From JAOACQ01 sp049968515 (lineage in GTDB: Bacteria; Spirochaetota; Brevinematia; Brevinematales; JAOACQ01): a stretch of 64,000 nucleotides of DNA. Below are positions 16,484-24,386 of this stretch, piece after piece (the first letter of the stretch is position 1; every line of letters starts with the position of its first letter). The DNA lies in contig JBMFQR010000008.1 in the NCBI GenBank assembly GCA_049968515.1, forward strand, positions 1 through 64,000. The letters are read 5' to 3'. Position numbers and translations under genes: made by a program. A model generated the notes under the pieces. It had not been told where the DNA came from. It did no database searches and saw nothing but the letters and a program-made list of their open reading frames with translations.

Positions 16484-17177
16484 AGAGGATAAGTTTGAAA
16501 AGTTTTTACTAGATTTGATTGCCATAACTGAAAAGTATAAAATTCAGCTTATAGTGACAGCCGTTGTAATTCTGATACTTGTCATTGGGGCATTTGTATT
16601 TACCTATGTTAAAAATTCAAATGAGGAGAAGGCCGCAAGAATTTATGATATTGCAGTTCTTACAATACAGAATCTTTCTGGTATTACGAATCAGGCAGAA
16701 AGAAATGAATATTACCAGAACCAAGTTAACAACCTTAATCTTCTCATACAGAATTATCCAGCCACTGTTGGTGCAGTAAGGGCAAGGTTATTTTTAGGTA
16801 AAACAATGTATCAGACTTATTATTTTACGAGGAATGATGAGGCTTTAAACCTTGCAATTTCCTATTACACTGGTGCTTTTGACAAGGCGAGATCAAAATT
16901 TTATAAATCCCTTGCTCTTTTAGGAAGGGCACAATGCTATGAGCAGAAAAATGATATGACGAAGGCTTTTGAGGATTATGAGATGGTCTATCAAAAATAC
17001 AGGGGCGAGGGGTTTGGAGCTATATCGCTTGTTGGTATGGCAAGAGTTAAAGAAATGCAGGATGATGTTAACACCTCCATTCAATTATACAAAAAGGTTG
17101 TGAGTGATTTTCCAGACTCATCCTGGGTAGTCTTTGCAAAGGGCAAACTCTATTTTTATGGGGTTAATCCCCAGTAA
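16452..17177 (+). CDS. Membrane-anchored TPR-like protein
   Basis: This 241-residue protein starts inside the end of rpsA with GGAG upstream. A basic N-terminus is followed by one transmembrane helix at about residues 31-53 (LIVTAVVILILVIGAFVFTY). The rest is helical repeats with TPR character, for example ALLGRAQCYEQKNDMTKAFEDYEMVYQKY at about 155-183, close to YfgM/BamD-type tetratricopeptide proteins. It probably faces the periplasm and acts as a protein-protein adaptor. Overlap with rpsA suggests translational coupling. Confidence 0.65.
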   Translation: MPKGKTKQANREDKFEKFLLDLIAITEKYKIQLIVTAVVILILVIGAFVFTYVKNSNEEKAARIYDIAVLTIQNLSGITNQAERNEYYQNQVNNLNLLIQNYPATVGAVRARLFLGKTMYQTYYFTRNDEALNLAISYYTGAFDKARSKFYKSLALLGRAQCYEQKNDMTKAFEDYEMVYQKYRGEGFGAISLVGMARVKEMQDDVNTSIQLYKKVVSDFPDSSWVVFAKGKLYFYGVNPQ

Positions 17178-17187
17178 ATCTGATTTT

Positions 17188-17514
17188 TTATTCGACAATG
17201 TCTATTATATTTCCCTTGCCATCTTCTTTAAGGGCGGGTTTATATTCTTTTCCATCCTCTTTCTTTTCTTTTCCTGAAGAGGATGAAGTGTATTGTTCTG
17301 GTTTTTTTTCTGCATCAGGGTTTACCTTTGTAAAATCCTGAGCGTACTCATCTGTCTCTTTTATCCTTTCGTTTATCTGAACGCTTTCCTTATGAATCTT
17401 TTCAAAACTGTTCAGCTGACCAAGTTGTGCAGCGTTTGAATGTCTTGCAATATTTTCAGAATGTTCGGTTGACTTTGAAAATAGAACCTGTAAATCTATG
17501 GGAAGTACTGCCAT
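17188..17514 (-). CDS. Small hydrophilic conserved hypothetical protein
   Basis: This is a 108-residue protein preceded by GGGAGG. It begins MAVLPIDLQVLFSK and continues with a charged, probably coiled region (EKIHKESVQINERIKETDEY). The C-terminal half is rich in Lys, Glu, Asp and Ser and looks disordered. Short proteins beginning with a PIDLQV-like stretch occur in several bacteria as hypothetical proteins, as far as I recall. There is no signal peptide or membrane segment. Function is unknown. It lies 25 nt downstream of the glycosyltransferase on the same strand. Confidence 0.55.
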   Translation of the reverse strand: MAVLPIDLQVLFSKSTEHSENIARHSNAAQLGQLNSFEKIHKESVQINERIKETDEYAQDFTKVNPDAEKKPEQYTSSSSGKEKKEDGKEYKPALKEDGKGNIIDIVE

Positions 17515-17539
17515 TTTAACCTCCCGGGATAAGGTAATA

Positions 17540-18433
17540 TTAATTTTTATCCCTTAATCTTTCTCTTACACCTTCGAAATAAAAGCAATAACCTGCAAGC
17601 CTGACCATTGAAATGGCCTTTGAAATCTTATTTCTTTCAATAAGCTTTTTTATTCTATCGTAAAATTTTTGAGATTTATAATATTCTGGCTTAAAAATTT
17701 TATCTGCAAGCCAGATAAAAAAAGGGCTTGCCATTGTCATCATTTTTACCTGAAATGTGGGGCATTTTTTATAGAAATCAACACCCGCACGTCCTTCTCT
17801 TGCTCTATCTTCAAAAAAGTCCATTATGGCTTGATATGAATAATCTCCTTCATAATGCCATACATAGCCTTCTTTAAGAATTCTCTTTATTTTCAGCCCA
17901 TTTTTTGTAAGTCTCAAGCCTATTTCAAGGTCTTCCCAACCTTTTTTAAAGTCTTCGTCAAATCCTCCAACTTTTTCGAGATGTTTTTTTGCCACGGAGA
18001 CATTGGCAGTATCAAAAAAAGAACGTGAATAATCAAAGAGGGAAAATTTCCTTCTGAAGGCATCTTCTACATTTATGATTCTTATTATCTGTCCCTGTAT
18101 GATACTGTCTGGATAAAGTCTGTGATATTTTGCATGAATAGTAGCAATATCAGAAGGGACAAAAACATCACTGTCAATAAAAAGGATTATATCTCCGGTT
18201 GCATTAAATATACCTGTGTTTCTTGCAGCTGCACAACCCCCATTCTCCCTGTAAATGTATTTAACCATCGGGAATTTACTTATAACTTCCCTCGAGTTGT
18301 CAGTAGAACCATCATCCACAACAACGTATTCTATGTTTCTATACTCCTGAGATGTAAGATGATACAACACCTTTTCAAGCAGATATCCTCTATTATAGAC
18401 TGGCATTACAATTGAAACCTTTAAATCACTCAT
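17540..18433 (-). CDS. Family 2 glycosyltransferase
   Basis: This 297-residue GT-A enzyme would transfer a sugar from a nucleotide sugar to an acceptor on the cytoplasmic side. It starts VSIVMPVYNRGYLLEKVL, has VVVDDGSTDNS and NGGCAAARNTGI, and carries the metal-binding DxD in FIDSDVF. GGFDEDFKKGWEDLEIGLRL holds the catalytic acidic residues. There are no transmembrane helices. No polysaccharide cluster surrounds it, so the acceptor is unknown. Confidence 0.85.
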   Translation of the reverse strand: MSDLKVSIVMPVYNRGYLLEKVLYHLTSQEYRNIEYVVVDDGSTDNSREVISKFPMVKYIYRENGGCAAARNTGIFNATGDIILFIDSDVFVPSDIATIHAKYHRLYPDSIIQGQIIRIINVEDAFRRKFSLFDYSRSFFDTANVSVAKKHLEKVGGFDEDFKKGWEDLEIGLRLTKNGLKIKRILKEGYVWHYEGDYSYQAIMDFFEDRAREGRAGVDFYKKCPTFQVKMMTMASPFFIWLADKIFKPEYYKSQKFYDRIKKLIERNKISKAISMVRLAGYCFYFEGVRERLRDKN

Positions 18434-18488
18434 AATAATCTTCCTTTAAGGTTATTTCACACAAAGGCTAACTTATTTTCCGCAGTAT

Positions 18489-18517
18489 ATTTTAAACCAG
18501 AAATGTTAAATTCTCAA
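18489..18517 (-). promoter_or_regulatory. Promoter of the glycosyltransferase
   Basis: On the minus strand TTGAGA (plus 18512-18517), a 17-bp spacer and TAAAAT (plus 18489-18494), in the gap between mtaB and the glycosyltransferase. Confidence 0.5.
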
Positions 18518-18555
18518 TTGTTTATATTTTTTGGAAATTGTCGGGCAGTCTCTTT

Positions 18556-19827
18556 TTATTTTTCTTCAGGAAAATCAAATAGTTCCACCTCTGTATTTTT
18601 AATTCTGTAACTTAAAGGGGTTAGAGAAAAGAACTGATTTTCTTTTAAGTTTTTTTTGCTATATATCTTAAAATAATTTCCGGTATAACCGGTGAAAAGT
18701 TCTCCTTCTTTTTGTTCAATGAGGACAATCTGGGGTTTACCCAAAATTTCTCTTTCTATAAAATTTTTCACTCTTTTAGTGAACTCTTCTATTATTTTTT
18801 TTTCTCTTTCCTTTTTAATCTTATAGGGCATATCTTTTAAAGAAGCGGCTTTAGTATTTTTTCTTCTTGAGTAAGGGAAGATATGCAATCTTGTCAGGTT
18901 AACTTTGCTTAAAATTTCAAGGGTTTCTTTAAATTCTTCATCGGTTTCGAGGGGGAATCCGACTATTATGTCTGTGGTAATTCCGCAGGAGTTTTTTTTA
19001 GCTGAAATTTTATTACAGATTTCTACAAACTCCTGTGAGGTGTAATTTCTATTCATTCTTTTTAAGACGCTATCACTCCCGCTCTGGAGTGAAAGGTGAA
19101 AATGTGGGGAGAATTTTTCATTGTCGAGAAGTTCAATAAATCTAATATCAAACTCATCTGGTTGTAATGATGAAAGTCTAATTCTAAATTCTCCTTTAAT
19201 TTTCAGAATATGGCAAACGAGATCGAAAAGTGAACAATTTTTTTCATTATAAGCACTTATATTTACTCCAGTGAGCACAATCTCTTTGTATCCATTTTTT
19301 ATAAGGGCATTAACACTTTCAATAATATTATATGCATTTAGGCTTTCCGAAATTCCTCTTGCGAAGGGCACCTTGCAATAACTACAAAACTTATTGCATC
19401 CATCCTGAATTTTGACAAATGCTCTTGTCCTTTCAAAGAAACTTATCTGGGGAAATTTAGTTTTTTTCAGTTTTGAAGTATCAATATACCCTGTAATAAA
19501 ATGAGAAGAGAGAATATCGGGAATTGAAAATTTTGCATCATTTTTCAACACCATATCTGCAATATTCAGTTGTCTTAAATAATCAAAATCTGTTGTAGCA
19601 TAACATCCTGTTATAACTGTGAACTTTCCGGCCTTTTTAGCTTTATTAACTGTTTGTCTTGACTTTGCATCGGCTTTATCCGTCACAGTACAGCTATTGA
19701 TGATTACTATATCACTTTCTTCTAAATTTTTTGTAATTGTGAAGCCCTTTTCTTTCAAGGATTCGGCTATAGCTTCAGTCTCAAACTGGTTAAGCTTGCA
19801 TCCGATGGTATGCAGAAAAACCTTCAC
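18556..19827 (-). CDS. mtaB: tRNA t6A37 methylthiotransferase (MtaB-type)
   Basis: MtaB-type enzymes convert t6A to ms2t6A at position 37 of tRNAs reading ANN codons. The 423-residue protein has the N-terminal methylthiotransferase domain with KVFLHTIGCKLNQFETE and INSCTVTDKADAKSR. The radical-SAM motif is CNKFCSYCKVPFARG, and GFPLETDEEFKETLEIL follows. Two [4Fe-4S] clusters are expected. The GCKLNQ N-terminal signature favours MtaB over MiaB and RimO. The C-terminus is weakly TRAM-like. It faces away from the divergent tRNA-Gly. Confidence 0.9.
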   Translation of the reverse strand: MKVFLHTIGCKLNQFETEAIAESLKEKGFTITKNLEESDIVIINSCTVTDKADAKSRQTVNKAKKAGKFTVITGCYATTDFDYLRQLNIADMVLKNDAKFSIPDILSSHFITGYIDTSKLKKTKFPQISFFERTRAFVKIQDGCNKFCSYCKVPFARGISESLNAYNIIESVNALIKNGYKEIVLTGVNISAYNEKNCSLFDLVCHILKIKGEFRIRLSSLQPDEFDIRFIELLDNEKFSPHFHLSLQSGSDSVLKRMNRNYTSQEFVEICNKISAKKNSCGITTDIIVGFPLETDEEFKETLEILSKVNLTRLHIFPYSRRKNTKAASLKDMPYKIKKEREKKIIEEFTKRVKNFIEREILGKPQIVLIEQKEGELFTGYTGNYFKIYSKKNLKENQFFSLTPLSYRIKNTEVELFDFPEEK

Positions 19828-19848
19828 AAACCATACCTCTCAATTTTA

Positions 19849-19878
19849 TTGACAGAATCTTTTCGTTTATGTTATAAT
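19849..19878 (+). promoter_or_regulatory. Promoter of tRNA-Gly
   Basis: TTGACA (19849-19854), an 18-bp spacer and TATAAT (19873-19878), 9 nt before the tRNA 5' end. Confidence 0.75.
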
Positions 19879-19887
19879 TTAATTGTT

Positions 19888-19958
19888 GCGGCCATCGTAT
19901 AGTGGTAGTACCTTAGCCTTCCAAGCTATTGGCGCGGGTTCGATTCCCGCTGGCCGCT
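19888..19958 (+). tRNA. tRNA-Gly (anticodon UCC)
   Basis: The acceptor stem GCGGCCA pairs perfectly with TGGCCGC. The D arm is GTAT-AGTGGTA-GTAC. The anticodon loop CTTCCAA gives UCC, which reads GGA and GGG. The T arm GCGGG-TTCGATT-CCCGC is perfect. The discriminator base is T and CCA is not encoded. The outermost pair of the anticodon stem is a T-T mismatch. Confidence 0.95.
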
Positions 19959-19989
19959 ATTTTCCACTTTATATATTTTAATTAGATAG

Positions 19990-20033
19990 GCTTTGGGCTG
20001 GTTCATTTCTGGTGAACCCGCCCAAAGCTTTTT
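19990..20033 (+). terminator. Rho-independent terminator after tRNA-Gly
   Basis: GCTTTGGGC (19990-19998) pairs with GCCCAAAGC (20020-20028). GGTTCA and TGAACC extend the stem inside after one mismatch, around a loop TTTCTGG. A short T run follows on the plus strand. It lies between the tRNA and the convergent leuA. Confidence 0.75.
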
Positions 20034-20047
20034 AGGCAGCATATTTA

Positions 20048-21727
20048 CTATTTCTTGTTGAATCTATTGATAGCCGATATTATCGCATTGAGAGAGGCTG
20101 TTGTGATATTGGCATCAATACCAACGCCAAATCTTTTCTCTCCCTCTTCATTTTCAAGGCATATATAGGAAACAGCCTTTGAGTCTGAGCCCTCGCTTAA
20201 AGCGTGTTCTTCATAGGAGACAAACTTGTATTTTGCTACCCCTGCATTTTGCAGGGAGTGAAAGAAAGCATCAATGGGGCCGTTACCGATGCCTTTAAAT
20301 TCTTCCTCTTTACCATTTATGTTCAGGTGTGAGAAGATATGCACTACGTTGTGATTTCTGGCAAGATCCTGATTTTCTTCAATTCTGTATTTCACAAGTT
20401 TTAATGGAGAAGATATATTTATGTATTCATTTTTAAAAAGCTCAAAAATCTCCTCTGGTTTCAGTTCACTGCCAGTCTCATCTGTAACCTTCTGGACAAC
20501 CTGTGCAAACTCTGGATGCATTTCCTTCGGAAGTTTAAAGCCAAAGTAATGTTCCATAACAAAGGCAACTCCGCCTTTTCCAGACTGGCTATTGATTCTT
20601 ATAATTGGCTCGTACTGTCTTCCTACATCTGAGGGATCGATTGGCAGGTATGGAACTTCCCAGTACTGAGGTTTTTCAACCTCATAGTAATTCAGTCCCT
20701 TCCTTATAGCGTCCTGATGTGAACCAGAAAATGCAGTATAGACAAGCTCACCTGCGTAGGGATGTCTTGGATGAACCTTCATTCTGGTACATCTTTCATA
20801 GATTTCTACTACCTTATTGATGTCGGAGAAGTCAAGTTTAGGATCTATTCCCTGGGAGAACATATTTAATGCTATGGTCATTATGTCAGCATTTCCTGTC
20901 CTTTCTCCGTTGCCGAAGAGTGTACCTTCAACTCTTTCTGCGCCGGCAAGCAGGGCAAGTTCTGATGCTGCCACGCTTGTGCCTCTGTCGTTATGTGCGT
21001 GGACGCTGATTATCACGCTATCTCTATTCTTTATATGTTTTATAAACCATTCAATCTGGTCTGCATAGATATTTGGAGTTGACATTTCAACCGTTGCAGG
21101 CAGGTTAATAATCATCTTATTTTCCGGTGTTGGTTTCCAGACGTCCATCACTGCCTCACAAATTTCAACGGCAAAATCAAGCTCTGTTCCTGTGAAGCTT
21201 TCAGGGGAGTATTGTTTTATAATCTTTGATCTCTTGTCAAATTTTTTAGACAATTCTTCTATAAGGTTTGCTCCCTCAAGTGCTATATCTATAGCTCCTT
21301 TTTTGTCTGTCCTGAAGACAACCTTTCTCTGTAAAGTCGATGTAGAGTTGTAAAGGTGAACTATCGCTGATTTTACTCCCTGAAGTGATTCAAATGTTCT
21401 TTCTATCAAGTGTTTTCTTGACTGTGTTAAAACCTGAACAGTAACATCATCAGGAATGAGATTTTTTTCTATTAAGGTCCTCATAAATCTATACTCAGTT
21501 TCTGAAGCAGAAGGGAATCCAACCTCTATTTCTTTAAATCCAATATCAACCAGCAGCTTAAAAAATTCGAGTTTTTCTGGGACATTCATAGGGATTGGTA
21601 AAGCCTGATTTCCATCTCTTAAATCGACACTGCACCAGATTGGTGCTTTTGTAATGACCTTATCGGGCCATTCTCTTTTTTCCATTTCAACTTTTGGAAA
21701 AGGCTTATACTTTTTATAATTCATCAT
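20048..21727 (-). CDS. leuA: 2-isopropylmalate synthase (long, LeuA2-type)
   Basis: LeuA condenses acetyl-CoA with 2-ketoisovalerate, the first step of leucine synthesis. The 559-residue protein is of the long type typical of fungi and actinobacteria: WCSVDLRDGNQALPIPMN at the start of the TIM barrel, EVGFPSASETEYRF, and VSVHAHNDRGTSVA-like metal-binding HxH (here IISVHAHNDRGTSVA). The C-terminal part after about residue 430 is the allosteric leucine-binding domain, with GNGPIDAFFHSL and AVSYICLE. It is preceded by AGGAGG. The rest of the leu operon is not adjacent. The long leader at 21728-21940 suggests transcriptional or translational attenuation. Confidence 0.95.
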   Translation of the reverse strand: MMNYKKYKPFPKVEMEKREWPDKVITKAPIWCSVDLRDGNQALPIPMNVPEKLEFFKLLVDIGFKEIEVGFPSASETEYRFMRTLIEKNLIPDDVTVQVLTQSRKHLIERTFESLQGVKSAIVHLYNSTSTLQRKVVFRTDKKGAIDIALEGANLIEELSKKFDKRSKIIKQYSPESFTGTELDFAVEICEAVMDVWKPTPENKMIINLPATVEMSTPNIYADQIEWFIKHIKNRDSVIISVHAHNDRGTSVAASELALLAGAERVEGTLFGNGERTGNADIMTIALNMFSQGIDPKLDFSDINKVVEIYERCTRMKVHPRHPYAGELVYTAFSGSHQDAIRKGLNYYEVEKPQYWEVPYLPIDPSDVGRQYEPIIRINSQSGKGGVAFVMEHYFGFKLPKEMHPEFAQVVQKVTDETGSELKPEEIFELFKNEYINISSPLKLVKYRIEENQDLARNHNVVHIFSHLNINGKEEEFKGIGNGPIDAFFHSLQNAGVAKYKFVSYEEHALSEGSDSKAVSYICLENEEGEKRFGVGIDANITTASLNAIISAINRFNKK

Positions 21728-21791
21728 AATTTCCTCCTTTTTAAAAGCAACTTTTAAGGGTATGATTCAAAGCCGGCAGAAAGCCTTAGAA

Positions 21792-21836
21792 TCAAAATAA
21801 TAGAAATAGGTAATCTACGAGCCACCTATAGGTCAT
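21792..21836 (-). CDS. Candidate Leu-rich leader peptide (14 aa)
   Basis: The ORF reads MTYRWLVDYLFLLF then TGA: four Leu in 14 codons (CTC, CTA, CTA, TTA), three of them in the last five codons. It overlaps the ATAGGT/ACCTAT hairpin and its U-rich tail. No clear ribosome site precedes it, so it is a candidate only. Confidence 0.35.
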   Translation of the reverse strand: MTYRWLVDYLFLLF

Positions 21837-21865
21837 TAATAGGAAGGTAAACTGGATAAAGTAGC

Positions 21866-21916
21866 TTACGAAGTGTGCAGCGATTCTGTAATTATTAGGA
21901 AACACTCGAGCCCCAT
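21866..21916 (-). CDS. Candidate leader peptide with strong ribosome site (16 aa)
   Basis: The ORF reads MGLECFLIITESLHTS then TAA. GGAGG lies 7 nt before the ATG, the best ribosome site in the leader. It has three Leu codons, all of the CTN kind (CTC, CTA, CTG). It lies about 30 nt after the predicted -10 element. Confidence 0.4.
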   Translation of the reverse strand: MGLECFLIITESLHTS

Positions 21917-21946
21917 AACAAGCCTCCAGCAAACAAACTCTGTTAT

Positions 21947-21975
21947 ATTTTACTCACTTATCGGAAAAAAATCAA
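21947..21975 (-). promoter_or_regulatory. Promoter of leuA
   Basis: On the minus strand TTGATT (plus 21970-21975), a 17-bp spacer and TAAAAT (plus 21947-21952). It begins directly after the stop of the upstream HAD gene. Confidence 0.6.
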
Positions 21976-21977
21976 GT

Positions 21978-22664
21978 TTAGTTACTAATTTTCGCAGAAG
22001 AGAGTGTAGGATTAATAAAAAAAATATTTCTATCAACCTCTGAAAAGCTTTTAATTTTTTGATAGTTTGAGTTGTAATTTTCATTTGCTGAATCCACTAT
22101 AATAATTTTTCCGACATTTGCATTTTCTGCTGCCTTAATTCCCGAGGGTGAATCCTCAAAAACGAGGGTTTCATAATTTTTTATTCCGAGAATTTTAATT
22201 GCTTTTAAATAAATTTCCGGGTCTGGTTTACCTTTTATTTTACCATCATTATAAACAACCTTTGAAAGATCAAAAAATCTGTCCAATTTGAGTTTTTCAA
22301 AGTAGAAACAGACGTTCTCATAGCCTGAAGCTGTAGCTATAGTAAAGGGTATTTTATTTTCTTTCAGAAAGCTCAAAAATTCTTCTGCACCTATAGCAAG
22401 CTGCATTTCTTTTTTCAGGCAGAGGTTCTGGTAAATTTTTTCCTTTTCGTTTATGAAAAGTTTTATTTTTTCATCTGATAATTTTCTTGAAAATATCAAT
22501 CTTAAAATATCCTCATTATTTTTACCATGAATAATTTCAAATTTTTCTCTATCTGACATATTTATTCCATATTTATTAAGAAATATATTCCAGGCGATAT
22601 TATGGATTTCAGTGTCCCAGAAAAGGGTTCCATTAAAATCAAACACAACACCTTTTATTTGCAT
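21978..22664 (-). CDS. HAD-superfamily protein, beta-phosphoglucomutase-like
   Basis: This is a 228-residue HAD protein with a helical cap after motif I and a Rossmann core. Motif I is FDFNGT (Asp9, Asn11), motif II is TIATASGYENV, and motif III/IV reads KGKPDPEIYLKA then VFEDSPSGIKAAENA. The arrangement fits phosphatases or mutases acting on small sugar phosphates. The second Asp of DxD, normally the acid/base, is Asn, a variant seen in some HAD subgroups. The activity could therefore differ from a standard phosphatase. It lies upstream of leuA without an obvious functional link. Confidence 0.8.
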   Translation of the reverse strand: MQIKGVVFDFNGTLFWDTEIHNIAWNIFLNKYGINMSDREKFEIIHGKNNEDILRLIFSRKLSDEKIKLFINEKEKIYQNLCLKKEMQLAIGAEEFLSFLKENKIPFTIATASGYENVCFYFEKLKLDRFFDLSKVVYNDGKIKGKPDPEIYLKAIKILGIKNYETLVFEDSPSGIKAAENANVGKIIIVDSANENYNSNYQKIKSFSEVDRNIFFINPTLSSAKISN

Positions 22665-22850
22665 ATCTTTATCAGAAATTTTCGGTTTAGTGTGGTATAA
22701 ACTGAAAAAGTTGGAGATGATTTTTTGAGTTTGTTTTATGTTTCTTGCTTTACATTTTACGTATGTAGAAGAAGAAATTCTATTTCAACTTAAGAAAGGT
22801 AATTGATTGATTGTACTTTTGTGTGTAATCATTGATATCGATATGTTAAA

Positions 22851-22879
22851 TTGACAATTTTACCTCCATTGTCTATAAT
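22851..22879 (+). promoter_or_regulatory. Promoter of the usp-queA operon
   Basis: A perfect TTGACA (22851-22856) and a perfect TATAAT (22874-22879) with a 17-bp spacer, 29 nt before the usp start. Confidence 0.8.
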
Positions 22880-22908
22880 CAAAATAATAATTTCTGGATG
22901 GGTTTTTT

Positions 22909-23772
22909 ATGTTAAGAAAGCTTCTTTTTCCCGTGGTCTTTACAGAGGAGACGGAGCAGATTATAGGGTGTATTGCAGGTCTTGCAGAGAATGGGTTGAA
23001 AGAAGTAACTTTGCTTCATGTTATAAGTGTGTCTGAAGTCATGGAAAATAATTATACTGGTGAGAAACTTGAAGAGGAGCTTTTATTTAAGTGGAAGAAA
23101 TTTCTTGAAGAGTATGGGCTTAAAGTGGAATATAAAATAATTACTGGCATACCATGGATTGAAATTGTTGATATGGCTGAAAAGAAAGATTTTTCTTTCA
23201 TTCTCATAGGTTCGCATGGAAGTTCATTTCTTGAGAGGGTGCTTCTCGGAAGTGTAACCGAGAGGGTTGTGCAGCATTCAAAAAAGCCTATACTTATATA
23301 TAAGCTAAAAAAAGGCAAGCAGAATCAGGGTCTTTTCTGTATTGACATATTCAAAAAGATTTTGTATTGTACTGATTTTTCGGTTTCATCTGAAAGGTGC
23401 ATTCCTTATATTGAAAGTATGTTAAACAATAAAGACCAGGAGCTTCTGATACTTCATGTTCAGGATTTGAGAAATCTGAAGCATGTGGATCCTGCCAAAA
23501 TTGATGAATTTAACAAGATTGATCTTGAGAGGCTTGCAAAGTTAAAGGAGCATTTTGAGAAAGTAGGGTACAAAAAGGTGATGACATTGCTTACGACTGG
23601 TTATTCTATAAGTGAGATAATGAATTACTCAGTCACAGAAGAACCTTCGATCATTGTCATCGGTAAGAAGGGCAAAACAAACCTAAAAGAAATGTTACTT
23701 GGTGGAGTTTCCCAGACGCTCATTCACAGGTCGAATGTCTCAATTTTTATGGTAGAGGAAGATTCAAAGTGA
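22909..23772 (+). CDS. Tandem universal stress protein (UspA family)
   Basis: This 287-residue cytoplasmic protein is made of two Usp domains, about 1-140 and 150-285. Each has the nucleotide-binding pattern G-x2-G-x9-G-(S/T/V): GSHGSSFLERVLLGSVTE in the first and GKKGKTNLKEMLLGGVSQ in the second. Tandem Usp proteins bind ATP and help cells survive stress by poorly understood means. The stop overlaps the GTG start of the MBL gene by 4 nt, so this is the first gene of a three-gene operon. Confidence 0.85.
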   Translation: MLRKLLFPVVFTEETEQIIGCIAGLAENGLKEVTLLHVISVSEVMENNYTGEKLEEELLFKWKKFLEEYGLKVEYKIITGIPWIEIVDMAEKKDFSFILIGSHGSSFLERVLLGSVTERVVQHSKKPILIYKLKKGKQNQGLFCIDIFKKILYCTDFSVSSERCIPYIESMLNNKDQELLILHVQDLRNLKHVDPAKIDEFNKIDLERLAKLKEHFEKVGYKKVMTLLTTGYSISEIMNYSVTEEPSIIVIGKKGKTNLKEMLLGGVSQTLIHRSNVSIFMVEEDSK

Positions 23773-24386
23773 AGATTTCGACCTTTGTGCTTGGAGATAT
23801 ATTTGTAAATACCTATGTGGTATCAAATGGCAAAAAGGCTTTTATTATTGATCCCGCTTCTTCGGACAGTTCTTTTCTTGATGAAATTTCTGAGTTTGAG
23901 ATAGAATATATTATCAACACTCACGGGCATTTTGACCACATTGAAGGGAATTCGCTGGTTAAAGAGAGGTATAATTCAAAGATTATCATTCATGAAATGG
24001 ATGCAGCTTTGCTCACAAATTCTTTTCTAAATCTTTCTATATTTATGGGCAAAAAAGTTATTTCTCCACCTGCTGATATAGTGTTAAAAGGCAGAGAAAA
24101 CAATATATGCTTATGTGGAATTAATTTTAGGATATTAAATATGCCGGGTCACTCAAAGGGTTCAATAATTCTTATTAATGAAGATGAAAAGGTCTTATTT
24201 GCTGGGGATTTAATCTTTGAGAATTCATATGGAAGGGTTGATTTTCCTGGAAGCAGTTCGGAAGAGATGAGTCATTCGCTTGAATTAATAAAGCAGTTTC
24301 CGGATGATTATACTGTTTATCCAGGGCATGGAAATACTTTTTGTCTTAAAGAATTTAAAAGATGGAGTGAAGGAATAATATTATGA
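23769..24386 (+). CDS. MBL-fold metallohydrolase, glyoxalase II-like
   Basis: This 205-residue enzyme carries the zinc motif NTHGHFDHIEG (HxHxDH), then MPGHSKGSI, LFAGDLIFENSYGRVDFPG and a last ligand in VYPGHGNT. The set is typical of small glyoxalase II-like hydrolases, which cleave thioesters such as S-lactoylglutathione or related substrates. The true substrate is not evident. It starts at a GTG overlapping the usp stop and ends overlapping the queA start (ATGA), so the three genes are translationally coupled. Confidence 0.85.
   Translation: MKISTFVLGDIFVNTYVVSNGKKAFIIDPASSDSSFLDEISEFEIEYIINTHGHFDHIEGNSLVKERYNSKIIIHEMDAALLTNSFLNLSIFMGKKVISPPADIVLKGRENNICLCGINFRILNMPGHSKGSIILINEDEKVLFAGDLIFENSYGRVDFPGSSSEEMSHSLELIKQFPDDYTVYPGHGNTFCLKEFKRWSEGIIL

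Larger units (their letters stand above)
21728..21940 (-). promoter_or_regulatory. Structured leuA leader, candidate attenuator
   Basis: About 210 nt separate the predicted transcription start from leuA. Within it are two mini-ORFs (21866-21916 and 21792-21836) and several complementary segments. ATAGGT pairs with ACCTAT around a 12-nt loop and is followed by a U-rich run. GATTC pairs with GAATC around a GC-richer stem. TTAAAAG-TTG-CTTTTAA lies directly before the AGGAGG of leuA. I could not match the T-box core (AGGGTGG) or any riboswitch consensus that I know. Confidence 0.5.

Noticed and set aside
21728..21940. T-box or known riboswitch in the leuA leader
   Set aside because: The conserved T-box AGGGTGG core and the SAM, TPP, purine and lysine core words were not found by eye. 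A leader-peptide attenuator fits better, though a covariance search was not possible.
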